A DNA stretch of 64,000 nt, taken from contig JAFQOE010000037.1 in assembly GCA_017395635.1 (NCBI GenBank), positions 1 to 64,000 of the forward strand, read 5' to 3'. This document shows positions 55,400-63,469 of the stretch, in pieces. The stretch's first letter is position 1. Every line of letters begins with the position of its first letter. The DNA comes from Lachnospiraceae bacterium. Lineage in GTDB: Bacteria > Bacillota > Clostridia > Lachnospirales > Lachnospiraceae. Below the pieces are notes generated by a model, which made no database searches, had not been told where the DNA came from, and worked only from the letters and a program-made list of their open reading frames with translations. The translations under genes were made by a program, and so were the position numbers.

Positions 55400-57202
55400 A
55401 TGACAGAAAGCAAAGTGAGTCCGGAGTTGAATATTGCGATTGGTTTGCCCAAAGAGGAACGTGAGAAGAGTTTGGACTTAAATGTGGGGTATAGTGAAGA
55501 ATTTGAAGAGTGGGAATTGATTATCCGTTATACAGGTAATCTGGAAATAATTCGAAATGAGTTGGGAATATCCATAGAAGAATTGTTGGGTGGTTATGCG
55601 ATTGTTCGGATTCCGCAATATTTAATAGGAAGATTGTCCGATTATCCACAGATTAACTATATTGAAAAGCCAAAGTCTTTGATACTGGACCAAATGGTAG
55701 GAATTACAGCATCCTGTGTGAATCCGGTGCGGTTGCCAGAATATAATCTTAGAGGAAAAGGTGTTTTGGTGGCTTGCTTGGACTCCGGTGTGGATTATAG
55801 GCATCCGGATTTTCGAAATATGGATGGAACAACCAGAATTGTTACAATGTGGGATCAAACTGTTCCCGGAAATCCACCGGATGGATTTGATACCGGAAGT
55901 GAGTACAGTGAAGAGGATATTAATCGGGCATTAGGAGTGGGGAATCGTGATAATGTATTGATACAAGAAAATGAGGGCAACACAGGAGAGGTTAGAAATG
56001 AGCGAACATCCGATATTGTTCCGGAATTCGATTCTTCCGGCCACGGAACAGCAGTACTTGGAATTATGGCAGGGAATGGCAATGCATCAGATGGCGAGAT
56101 TGTTGGTGTGGCACCGGAAGCAGAGATTATTGTGGTAAAGTTAGGCAGTCCTACTCAAACAGGTTTTCCTCGGACAACACAATTGATGACGGCAATTGAT
56201 TATTCGGTTCGATATGCAATCAAGGTAAATAAACCACTTGCGATTAATATTAGCTATGGGAATAACTATGGTGCTCATAATGGAGATTCCATGTTGGAAC
56301 GCTATATTGATACGGTTTCAGGCTTACATAAGATTTCTGTTGTGGCAGGAACAGGAAATGATGGAATTACGGCAAGACATACAGAAGGTGTTTTGAAAAC
56401 AAGAAGACAAGAAGAAATAGAGATATATGTAGGAGATTATGTAAACTCGTTTAATTTGCAAATATGGAAACATTATCTGGATGATTTTGATATTGAGCTG
56501 GAGACACCGACCGGACGGAGAGTTGGACCATTTTCTCCTTATGCCAGTGTACAAAATTATACCTTGCCGGTAGAAGATATCGCTGTGTATTACAGTGAAC
56601 CAACCCCTTACAATCCGGAACAGGAAGTGTATATATCGTGGATTCCAAGAATGGATTATATAACTGCGGGAATTTGGAAGGTTTATTTGCAACCGAGGGG
56701 AATTCTGGCGGGAGATTATGCAATGTGGTTGCCGGTTGCTGGAAGCACTTCTGCAGAAGTATCTTTTGTCAATCCATCTATTTTCAATACGTTGGTAATT
56801 CCATCTACTTCCCGATATGTAATTTCTGTATCGGCATATGATTCGAGAAATGATACGTTTGCCAACTTTTCCGGAAGAGGACCTAATGTGGAACAAGAAA
56901 TACCTCAAAGGATAGCAAAACCCGACTTAGCAGCGCCGGGCGTGAACATCAATACAAGTAGTGTAGGTGGTGATTATGGAGAATATTCGGGAACGTCTTT
57001 TGCAGCACCATTTGTAACGGGGGCGGCGGCGCTTCTTATGGAATATGGAATTGTAAATGATAATGACCCTTATCTGTATGGTGAGAAAATCAGGGCAAGT
57101 TTGATACGGGGAGCCAGAAAGTTACCATTTCAACAGAGACAGCCGTCTCCATTAGTGGGCTGGGGAGCATTATGCGTGGCGAATAGTATACCGAGGGGAT
57201 AG
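55400..57202 (+). CDS. S8 family subtilisin-like protease (Csp-like)
   Basis: This 600-residue protein has a prodomain-like N-terminus (about 1-115), then a subtilase domain with Asp128 (VACLDSGVDY), His215 (SSGHGTAVLG) and Ser533 (GTSFAAPF). A 130-residue jelly-roll-like insertion (about 345-480) sits before the Ser segment, as in the Csp/SpoIVF-type and related Lachnospiraceae subtilases. No signal peptide is seen, in line with the Csp family. Csp proteases process spore germination enzymes in Clostridia, but this role is not shown here. The only ribosome site is AAGG inside the terminator stem. A deleted paralogue lies at 62333. Confidence 0.9.
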   Translation: MTESKVSPELNIAIGLPKEEREKSLDLNVGYSEEFEEWELIIRYTGNLEIIRNELGISIEELLGGYAIVRIPQYLIGRLSDYPQINYIEKPKSLILDQMVGITASCVNPVRLPEYNLRGKGVLVACLDSGVDYRHPDFRNMDGTTRIVTMWDQTVPGNPPDGFDTGSEYSEEDINRALGVGNRDNVLIQENEGNTGEVRNERTSDIVPEFDSSGHGTAVLGIMAGNGNASDGEIVGVAPEAEIIVVKLGSPTQTGFPRTTQLMTAIDYSVRYAIKVNKPLAINISYGNNYGAHNGDSMLERYIDTVSGLHKISVVAGTGNDGITARHTEGVLKTRRQEEIEIYVGDYVNSFNLQIWKHYLDDFDIELETPTGRRVGPFSPYASVQNYTLPVEDIAVYYSEPTPYNPEQEVYISWIPRMDYITAGIWKVYLQPRGILAGDYAMWLPVAGSTSAEVSFVNPSIFNTLVIPSTSRYVISVSAYDSRNDTFANFSGRGPNVEQEIPQRIAKPDLAAPGVNINTSSVGGDYGEYSGTSFAAPFVTGAAALLMEYGIVNDNDPYLYGEKIRASLIRGARKLPFQQRQPSPLVGWGALCVANSIPRG

Positions 57203-57309
57203 TTATTGGCAATAATGATAATGAGGTGAATATTACATTTCATTTTACCCAAAATATTCATATAAATTTTGTTACATTTTACAAAAGTGTTAAATTTTTC
57301 ATATTCGGG

Positions 57310-57338
57310 TTGAGTTTATTGTACAAGTTAGCTATAAT
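57310..57338 (+). promoter_or_regulatory. Promoter of the amylase transcript
   Basis: TTGAGT (57310-57315) and TATAAT (57333-57338) are 17 bp apart. The predicted leader of about 190 nt contains a 45-codon ORF. No catabolite-repression site was recognised. Confidence 0.7.
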
Positions 57339-57371
57339 TTATGCGATGGTAAAAAGCAAAAGGGGGAAACT

Positions 57372-57509
57372 ATGCCCAAAAATAGAGGGATTGAACCTTT
57401 TGTTATGTACTATTTGAATATTTTCTGCATGAAGAAAGGAGGAATAGAAGATAACGTGCAGATAAAACATAGAACTTATTATAAGAAGGTTCTTGTACGT
57501 ATTGAATGA
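57372..57509 (+). CDS. 45-codon leader ORF upstream of the amylase
   Basis: A short ORF with a strong GGGGG site five bases before its ATG encodes a 45-residue basic peptide (MPKNRGIEPFVMYYLNIF at the start, KHRTYYKKVLVRIE at the end). It ends 24 bases before the amylase start, within the same predicted transcript. It has no signal peptide or run of regulatory codons. It may be a small protein or a leader peptide that couples translation. No family recognised. Confidence 0.5.
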   Translation: MPKNRGIEPFVMYYLNIFCMKKGGIEDNVQIKHRTYYKKVLVRIE

Positions 57510-57533
57510 ATTAATTAGGAGGGATAATTAAAA

Positions 57534-60500
57534 ATGAAAATGAAAAACAAAAAGTTCACAAGAATACTTAGTTGGTTACTTGTGTTCGCAATGATTTTAT
57601 CATTACAACCATTTTCTGCAATGCCGGTAAAAGCGGCAGGCGATGAGATGAATGTGACATTACATTTTAATAACTCGTGGGGATGGACTTCACCGGCACT
57701 CCAATACTGGGGAGGCGAGCCAGTGGTATCTGATGCCGGAGAAACAGCAGAAATTCCGGGCTGGGGTGGTGCACAAGGCACGTTATTGACAGCGGAAGAT
57801 ACAGAAGGTTGGTATAAGATTTCCTTGAAAGGTAACATTCAAGGATTTCAGTTTTTAGACTTTGACAATACAAGCAACTGTAAATCAGCTTATGTATCTA
57901 CCATGACTACCTATACAGGAGAAACTCCAACGGATTTATATTTCAATCCTGAAGATTCAAGCTGGTATTTAGATAGTAAGTACACAGAGGCAATGCCTTT
58001 GCCGATTTACAAAGTTACACTTGCAGGAGCTTCAGGATTAGCAGGAAGTAACTGGAGTCCTACTGATGAAAATAATGATTTTAAACAAATCAATGATACC
58101 TCTCAGTACACAATTACTTATGAAGGAATTGCTCCGGGAACATACGAGTATAAGATTTTGGAAAATAACAATTGGGATACTGTATATGGCGGTAAGGGAC
58201 AGGCAAATCTTGTTCTTGAACTTTCTGCACCTGCGAATGTTACCTTTACAGTAGATAAAGAGAATAAAGATGCAGAGGTAGTGCCGGTCATTGATTATAT
58301 CGAGTTCATTGATATTAAAACTGCTCCGGTAAAGAAAGGTGAGTCGTTAACTTTAGAAGCTACATATTATGCTGGTGACGGTGAGACTTCTACAACAGAA
58401 GACATTACTTTTGCTACAAAAGAAGAAGTGGCTGGTGTTACAGTTGAAGGAAGCAAAGTAACTGTTGATAAGACTGTAGCAGGAACAGAACTTGTTATGG
58501 TTGCAACTTGTGGTAAGTTTAGTCAGGACTTCACAATCCAGCTTCTTGATAAGATGTATAATGTTACTTTCTATATGTATTCTCAAGATTTTGATATGGT
58601 AGCAAATGCTTCAGATATATATATTTTCGATAATGGTAAAACTGGTGGTGCTGCTAAAGAAGTTGCATTAACAGAAACATTTGAAGATGAAGAGAATGGT
58701 ATTACATGGTTAAAAGGTTCTGTTCAGTTGCCATATAATGATCTTGGTATTATCGGAAGAGTTGTAGCCGGAAGCTGGGATGGTGGACAGGATGCAGATC
58801 AGTTCTATACAATTGATCCGGATACAGAAGAAATTACATTATGGTATGTATATGGAAAGACTCCTCTAATAGAGAAACCAGTTGTTGACACTTCAGATCC
58901 AAGATATTTGTTCTTTGAATATGAGAATAAAAACACTGATTTATTCACAAATGGTGTACCACAGTTCTATTCTTGGACAGTTGGAAAACCTGGATATAAT
59001 GCAACGTTACTTGACATGGAAGCTCAAGGCGATGGCAAATATTTCATTAAAGTTCCAGTAACTTCAACATGTTCAAGTGTTAGTTACGTTCTTGTTTATG
59101 ATTCTTCTGCAGGTGATTGGATTAAGGATGGTGGTGATCATAAGATTGATTTCCCATTAGACCAGACTGTTCTTTTTGTTAAAATGACAGAAGGTGGAGA
59201 ACCAACATTAGCTGCGCCACTTAATAGTGGTTGTGAAGTGAATCCGGATGAAAGAAAAATCTATTTCTACTATCGTGATGATGTTGCAGTAGTAGATGGT
59301 ACTTTGGCGGACATGAAACCGGTTGTTGTTGTTAATGGTACAGAATGTGCAATGGAATACAACGAAGCGGAAAAGCGTTTTGTTGCTAGTGTTGAGGCAG
59401 TAACAGGAAGAACACATTACTACTTCAAAGTAAATGGCGAGAACATTTTGGATAAATACAATCCAAAGAAAGAAACAGTAGATGGTGTTGAGTGCTCATA
59501 TGTTGAATACTATAAGTTAGATGTTGACATAACTGCAGAAGTTATGAACAAAGAATTCAACTATAATGAGAACAATGTAGTGAAACTTGCTGTTTCTCAG
59601 AAGAAATCTGAGGAAGTACCGGAATTAGAAGTTTCGAAAGCATATATTGACCTTTCGTCTTTAGGTGGTGGAAAGGAAGTTCCAATTGATCCTGAATTGT
59701 TGGCTGTAACAATTTCAGCAAAGAATGATACAGCATTAGGTGACAAGACATTACCAATTGTTGTAATGGATCAGTTCAATAATAAGTACAAATCAACAGT
59801 TGATGTGAAACTTGTTGAAAGAACAAAAGACGCAAAAGATTTTGACTGGGATGAAGCTGTTATTTACTTCATGTTAACAGACCGTTTCTTTGATGGTAAT
59901 ACAACAAACAACACAGCTAGTGGTGCTGATACATACGGAAAGAATGCAGGTTTATACCACGGTGGTGACTTTGCAGGTTTAACAGCAAAATTAGATTATT
60001 TGAAAGACTTAGGAGTTAATACAATCTGGATTACTCCAATTGTAGAAAACATTCCTGGTGTAGAAGTAACTGGTGAGGGTAGTGATGAAGTACCATACAA
60101 TGCAGCTTATCATGGTTATTGGGCGAGCGATTTTACAAAATTAAACCCAACAATGGGAACAGAAGAAGAATTCAAGACATTAATTACAGAAGCGCATAAT
60201 CGTGGAATGAAGATTATGGTTGACGTAGTATTAAATCATGCAGGATATGGAACAGAAGACAAGTTTGGCGATATGATTCGTACAAAGGATCAGACTCTTG
60301 CAGGCGATGATCAGAAAGATTCTTTATCAAATCTTCCAGACTTCGTAACAGAGGATTCGGATGTAAGAGCTCAGCTTGTGAAATGGCAGACAGATTGGAT
60401 GACTAAGTTCGATATCGACTATTATCGTGTTGACACTGTAAAACATGTAGAAAATACGACATGGGCAGCATTTAAGAACTCTCTTACTGCTGCTGATCCA

Positions 60501-62246
60501 ACATTTAAGATGATTGGTGAACATTATGGTTCGGGTTATGCTTCTAATGGTGGAACTTTAGGAACAGGTATGATGGATTCTACATTAGACTTTGATTTCT
60601 ATGGATGGGCATCAAGCTTTGTTAATGGAAGTATTTCTGCAATTGAAGGTAACTTAGTAAAGAGAAATGAAGCAATCAACAATACTTACATGACAGGACA
60701 GTTCCTTGGAAGTCATGATAAAGAGGGATTCAAGCAGAACTTAATAAATAATGGTATGACTGAAGTGGAAGCAACAGCATTATCTTTAGTTGCTGCAACA
60801 TTACAGATTACTGCTAAGGGACAGCCGGTTATTTATTATGGTGAAGAATTAGGTCAGACAGGTAAGGAGAAATATCCATACTGTACTAACCGTTATGACT
60901 ATGATTGGTCGAAAGCAAACAGTAACAATGAAACATATAATCATTACAAGAAACTCTTAAGCATTCGAAATGCATATACAGATATTTTTGCAAGAGGTAG
61001 CAGAACGGTTGTAGATGCGAATGATGCAAAGGGTTATGATATTGTAAAACGTACTTACGCAGACAAATCTGTATGGGTAGGTATGAATATTGCAAATAAA
61101 GTACAGACAGTTACAATCTCTGGATTAGAGAAGAATGCAAGCTATGTTGATTTGTATTCAAATACAGCATATGTAGCAGATGCAAATGGAAATGTAAAAG
61201 TTACATTACCAAAGAGTAGCTTCGGTGGTACTGTTATTCTTGCGAAATCAGAAAAAGCAAAAGATGTTGAAGTGACAGAGGTAACATTAAGTAAGACAGA
61301 AGCAACTGTTGAAAGAGGTAAAGAAATTACTTTAACAGCAACAGTTTCTCCAGAGGGCGCAAAGGACAAGACAGTTGTATTTGCATCAGATAATGAGAAG
61401 GTTGCAACAGTAACTGCTGATGGTGTGGTTAAAGCAGTTGCAGTAGGTACTGCTAACATTACAGCTACAACTGTTAATGGAAAGAGCGCTACATGTAAGG
61501 TAATGGTTATTGTTCCTGCTACAAAGTTGTATTTAAATCAGAATCTTAAAATTAAGAAGGGTGATACTCTTCAGTTAACAGCAACTGTACTTCCGGCAGA
61601 TTCAACTGATAAGCTTACATGGAAATCTTCTAACACCAAGAAAGTTACAGTAAGTGAAACAGGTAAGATTAAAGCAGTTGCAACAGGTTCTGCAACCATT
61701 ACTGTTACATCTGAAAGTGGTAAGAAAGCAACATGTAAAGTAACAGTTGAGAAGAAAGCTGTAAAGGCAACTAAGGTTACAATTAAGAAGACATCTAAGA
61801 CAATGAAGGTTGGAGATGTGAAACAGTTGAAATTAACTGTAAAACCTTCTAGAACAACAGAAAAGATTTCATTTAAGAGTAGCAAGAAATCTGTTGTTTC
61901 TGTTGCTAAGAATGGTGTGATGACAGCTAAGAAACCAGGTAAAGCTACAATTACAGCAACTGTTGGTAAGAAGAAGGCAAGCATCACAATTACAGTAAAA
62001 CAGCCTGCAACAGGAATTGAATTAAACAAGACCTCTGCTACACTTAGCAAGGGTAAGACTTTGAAATTGAAAGCTACAATAACACCGGGAAATTCAACAG
62101 ATAAGGTAACATTCAAGAGTAGCAAGAAGAGTGTTGCAACTGTTGATAGTAAGGGTGTTGTAACAGCTAAGAAGAAAGGAACAGCAACTATTACAGCTAA
62201 GACAACTAGTGGTAAGACTGCAAAATGTAAGATTACAGTAAAATAA
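57534..62246 (+). CDS. Secreted multidomain alpha-amylase (GH13) with starch-binding modules and Big_2 repeats
   Basis: This 1570-residue protein has a signal peptide (to about residue 35, ending KAAG), a CBM26-like module (about 37-145), an X25-like module (about 150-250), a Big-like domain (about 258-342), two CBM41-like modules (about 345-460 and 465-565), an unassigned region (570-765) and a GH13 barrel (about 768-1130). The catalytic residues are Asp967 (YRVDTVKH), Glu996 (IGEHYG) and Asp1062 (GSHDKEGF). Four Big_2 domains follow (about 1243-1570). There is no LPXTG or SLH anchor; the Big_2 repeats may bind the cell surface. It should cleave alpha-1,4 links of starch outside the cell, like the large amylases of Roseburia and E. 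rectale. Confidence 0.93.
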   Translation: MKMKNKKFTRILSWLLVFAMILSLQPFSAMPVKAAGDEMNVTLHFNNSWGWTSPALQYWGGEPVVSDAGETAEIPGWGGAQGTLLTAEDTEGWYKISLKGNIQGFQFLDFDNTSNCKSAYVSTMTTYTGETPTDLYFNPEDSSWYLDSKYTEAMPLPIYKVTLAGASGLAGSNWSPTDENNDFKQINDTSQYTITYEGIAPGTYEYKILENNNWDTVYGGKGQANLVLELSAPANVTFTVDKENKDAEVVPVIDYIEFIDIKTAPVKKGESLTLEATYYAGDGETSTTEDITFATKEEVAGVTVEGSKVTVDKTVAGTELVMVATCGKFSQDFTIQLLDKMYNVTFYMYSQDFDMVANASDIYIFDNGKTGGAAKEVALTETFEDEENGITWLKGSVQLPYNDLGIIGRVVAGSWDGGQDADQFYTIDPDTEEITLWYVYGKTPLIEKPVVDTSDPRYLFFEYENKNTDLFTNGVPQFYSWTVGKPGYNATLLDMEAQGDGKYFIKVPVTSTCSSVSYVLVYDSSAGDWIKDGGDHKIDFPLDQTVLFVKMTEGGEPTLAAPLNSGCEVNPDERKIYFYYRDDVAVVDGTLADMKPVVVVNGTECAMEYNEAEKRFVASVEAVTGRTHYYFKVNGENILDKYNPKKETVDGVECSYVEYYKLDVDITAEVMNKEFNYNENNVVKLAVSQKKSEEVPELEVSKAYIDLSSLGGGKEVPIDPELLAVTISAKNDTALGDKTLPIVVMDQFNNKYKSTVDVKLVERTKDAKDFDWDEAVIYFMLTDRFFDGNTTNNTASGADTYGKNAGLYHGGDFAGLTAKLDYLKDLGVNTIWITPIVENIPGVEVTGEGSDEVPYNAAYHGYWASDFTKLNPTMGTEEEFKTLITEAHNRGMKIMVDVVLNHAGYGTEDKFGDMIRTKDQTLAGDDQKDSLSNLPDFVTEDSDVRAQLVKWQTDWMTKFDIDYYRVDTVKHVENTTWAAFKNSLTAADPTFKMIGEHYGSGYASNGGTLGTGMMDSTLDFDFYGWASSFVNGSISAIEGNLVKRNEAINNTYMTGQFLGSHDKEGFKQNLINNGMTEVEATALSLVAATLQITAKGQPVIYYGEELGQTGKEKYPYCTNRYDYDWSKANSNNETYNHYKKLLSIRNAYTDIFARGSRTVVDANDAKGYDIVKRTYADKSVWVGMNIANKVQTVTISGLEKNASYVDLYSNTAYVADANGNVKVTLPKSSFGGTVILAKSEKAKDVEVTEVTLSKTEATVERGKEITLTATVSPEGAKDKTVVFASDNEKVATVTADGVVKAVAVGTANITATTVNGKSATCKVMVIVPATKLYLNQNLKIKKGDTLQLTATVLPADSTDKLTWKSSNTKKVTVSETGKIKAVATGSATITVTSESGKKATCKVTVEKKAVKATKVTIKKTSKTMKVGDVKQLKLTVKPSRTTEKISFKSSKKSVVSVAKNGVMTAKKPGKATITATVGKKKASITITVKQPATGIELNKTSATLSKGKTLKLKATITPGNSTDKVTFKSSKKSVATVDSKGVVTAKKKGTATITAKTTSGKTAKCKITVK

Positions 62247-62290
62247 TCGAACATAAAGTTCTTTTGAATCAGTGACATAAGATAAGAAGG

Positions 62291-62332
62291 TCTCATACTT
62301 TATCGATAAGAGATAAAGTATGAGATTTTTTT
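62291..62332 (+). terminator. Intrinsic terminator abutting the mini-subtilase start codon
   Basis: A 14-bp stem (TCTCATACTTTATC/GATAAAGTATGAGA, completed at 62325) is followed by seven T ending right at the ATG at 62333. It terminates the amylase transcript and duplicates the structure at 55358-55399. Confidence 0.85.
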
Positions 62333-62875
62333 ATGACAGAAAGCAAGGTTAGCCCGGAATTAAATATAGCCATTGATCTATCGGTGGAAGAGCGTGAGAA
62401 AAGCTTGGATTTGAATGTAGGCTATAGCGAAGAGTTTGAAGAGTGGGAATTGATTATACGGTATACAGGAAGTCTCAGTCAGGTTCGGGATGAATTGGGA
62501 ATATCCATCGAAGAATTGTTGGGTGGTTATGCGATTGTCCGGATTCCTCAATATCTGATTGGAAGATTATCGGATTATCCGCAGATTAACTATATTGAAA
62601 AACCTAAGTCGTTAATACTTGACCAGATGGTGGGAATTACAGCATCCTGTATCAATTCCGTGCGTTTGCCGGATTATAGCCTCAAAGGAAAGGGTGTGTT
62701 AGTGGCTTGTTTGGACTCGGGAATTGTGAATGGAAATGATCCTTATTTGTACGGAGAGAAGGTTAGGGCAAGCTTGATACGAGGTGCCAGAAAGTTGCCC
62801 TTTCAAGAAAGACAGCCCTCTCCTTTGGTGGGCTGGGGAGCGCTGTGTCTTGTGGACAGTATACCAAGGGGGTAG
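62333..62875 (+). CDS. Subtilase paralogue reduced to prodomain and C-terminal tail
   Basis: This is a 180-residue protein. Residues 1-130 match residues 1-130 of the subtilase at 55400 with few changes, and residues 131-180 match its residues 551-600. The 420 codons in between are missing exactly in frame; the junction falls at a shared Gly codon. The Asp of the catalytic triad remains (VACLDSG) but His and Ser are lost, so it cannot be a protease. The frame is intact, and most differences from the parent are synonymous or conservative, hinting at selection. It may be a free prodomain-type inhibitor or chaperone of the full-length enzyme, or a recent deletion pseudogene. Confidence 0.75.
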   Translation: MTESKVSPELNIAIDLSVEEREKSLDLNVGYSEEFEEWELIIRYTGSLSQVRDELGISIEELLGGYAIVRIPQYLIGRLSDYPQINYIEKPKSLILDQMVGITASCINSVRLPDYSLKGKGVLVACLDSGIVNGNDPYLYGEKVRASLIRGARKLPFQERQPSPLVGWGALCLVDSIPRG

Positions 62876-62950
62876 TCTGCCCTTTTTTATGATAACCAAG
62901 GGGAAATTCAGTTCTTTTATAAGATACAATATGTTTTCTACAACTTTTTA

Positions 62951-62996
62951 GTAATGGGTAAGAAGTCTGATAAGATTTCTTACCCATTGCATTTTT
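62951..62996 (+). terminator. Intrinsic terminator after the mini-subtilase
   Basis: A 12-bp perfect stem (AATGGGTAAGAA/TTCTTACCCATT) with a 12-nt loop is followed by GCATTTTT. Confidence 0.85.
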
Positions 62997-63088
62997 AACA
63001 GAATATTTTAGAATAAAAATGGTTAGTCAACCTATAAAGTCAAGAGGTTTTGCTGGTTTGTCCAAAAGAGTAGAAAGGAAGTTTATTT

Positions 63089-63367
63089 ATGAAATATGAA
63101 GAATTAACATTAGAGGATTTAAAAAGAATGCAGGAGGTTGATGTACGAACGGTAAATATTGAAGAATTAACAGATTTGAGAGATATACAAATTGATACAA
63201 AATTACCGGTAGAGGAGAAATTGCGATTATTCGCAGAGCAGACAAATAATTTGTATATTCATAGAATTGGTGATTATGTAGTGAAAGTAAGGTTTCAGGA
63301 GGAAGGTCCAAGTATTGATGATAAGATGGAAGAGTATTTGAGACATCTTGCGGAGATACATATATAA
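63089..63367 (+). CDS. DUF6870-like small protein
   Basis: This 92-residue soluble protein contains the pattern LTLEDLKRMQEVDVRTV near residue 6, then DLRDIQIDTKLPVEEKL near 28 and a C-terminal strand VVKVRFQEEGPSIDDKMEEY. Proteins of this size and wording are annotated as DUF6870 in many Lachnospiraceae, often beside mobile or accessory genes; the family name is from memory. Function unknown. The ribosome site is AAAGGAAG. It is 100 bp ahead of the AAA ATPase gene and may mark the start of an accessory region beyond the window. Confidence 0.65.
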   Translation: MKYEELTLEDLKRMQEVDVRTVNIEELTDLRDIQIDTKLPVEEKLRLFAEQTNNLYIHRIGDYVVKVRFQEEGPSIDDKMEEYLRHLAEIHI

Positions 63368-63396
63368 AATAAAAACGGAAAAGCTGTAAAAAAATA

Positions 63397-63425
63397 TTGA
63401 ATATATTTCGAAGTGTTGGTATAAT
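63397..63425 (+). promoter_or_regulatory. Promoter of the AAA ATPase gene
   Basis: TTGAAT (63397-63402) and TATAAT (63420-63425) are 17 bp apart with TG before the -10. Three copies of an ATAAAAACG-type sequence lie around it (about 63367-63377, 63430-63438, 63452-63460), possibly operator sites. Confidence 0.65.
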
Positions 63426-63469
63426 ATAAAATAAAAACGTATTATTTGTAAATAAAAACGGAGGTCGTT

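Noticed and set aside
56324-56908. 194-codon open frame on the minus strand over the subtilase
   Set aside because: It is antisense to the well-supported subtilase domain and its composition (Arg/Ser/Ile-rich) is that of a shadow frame.
57339-57533. Possible c-di-GMP or other riboswitch in the amylase leader
   Set aside because: The purine-rich GGGGGAAACT resembles a riboswitch fragment, but the paired helices and conserved loops are missing; it is better read as the ribosome site of a short ORF.
61571-62296. 241-codon open frame on the minus strand over the end of the amylase
   Set aside because: It is antisense to the repetitive Lys/Thr-rich Big_2 coding sequence, has no ribosome site and yields a Val/Leu/Pro-rich string typical of a shadow frame.
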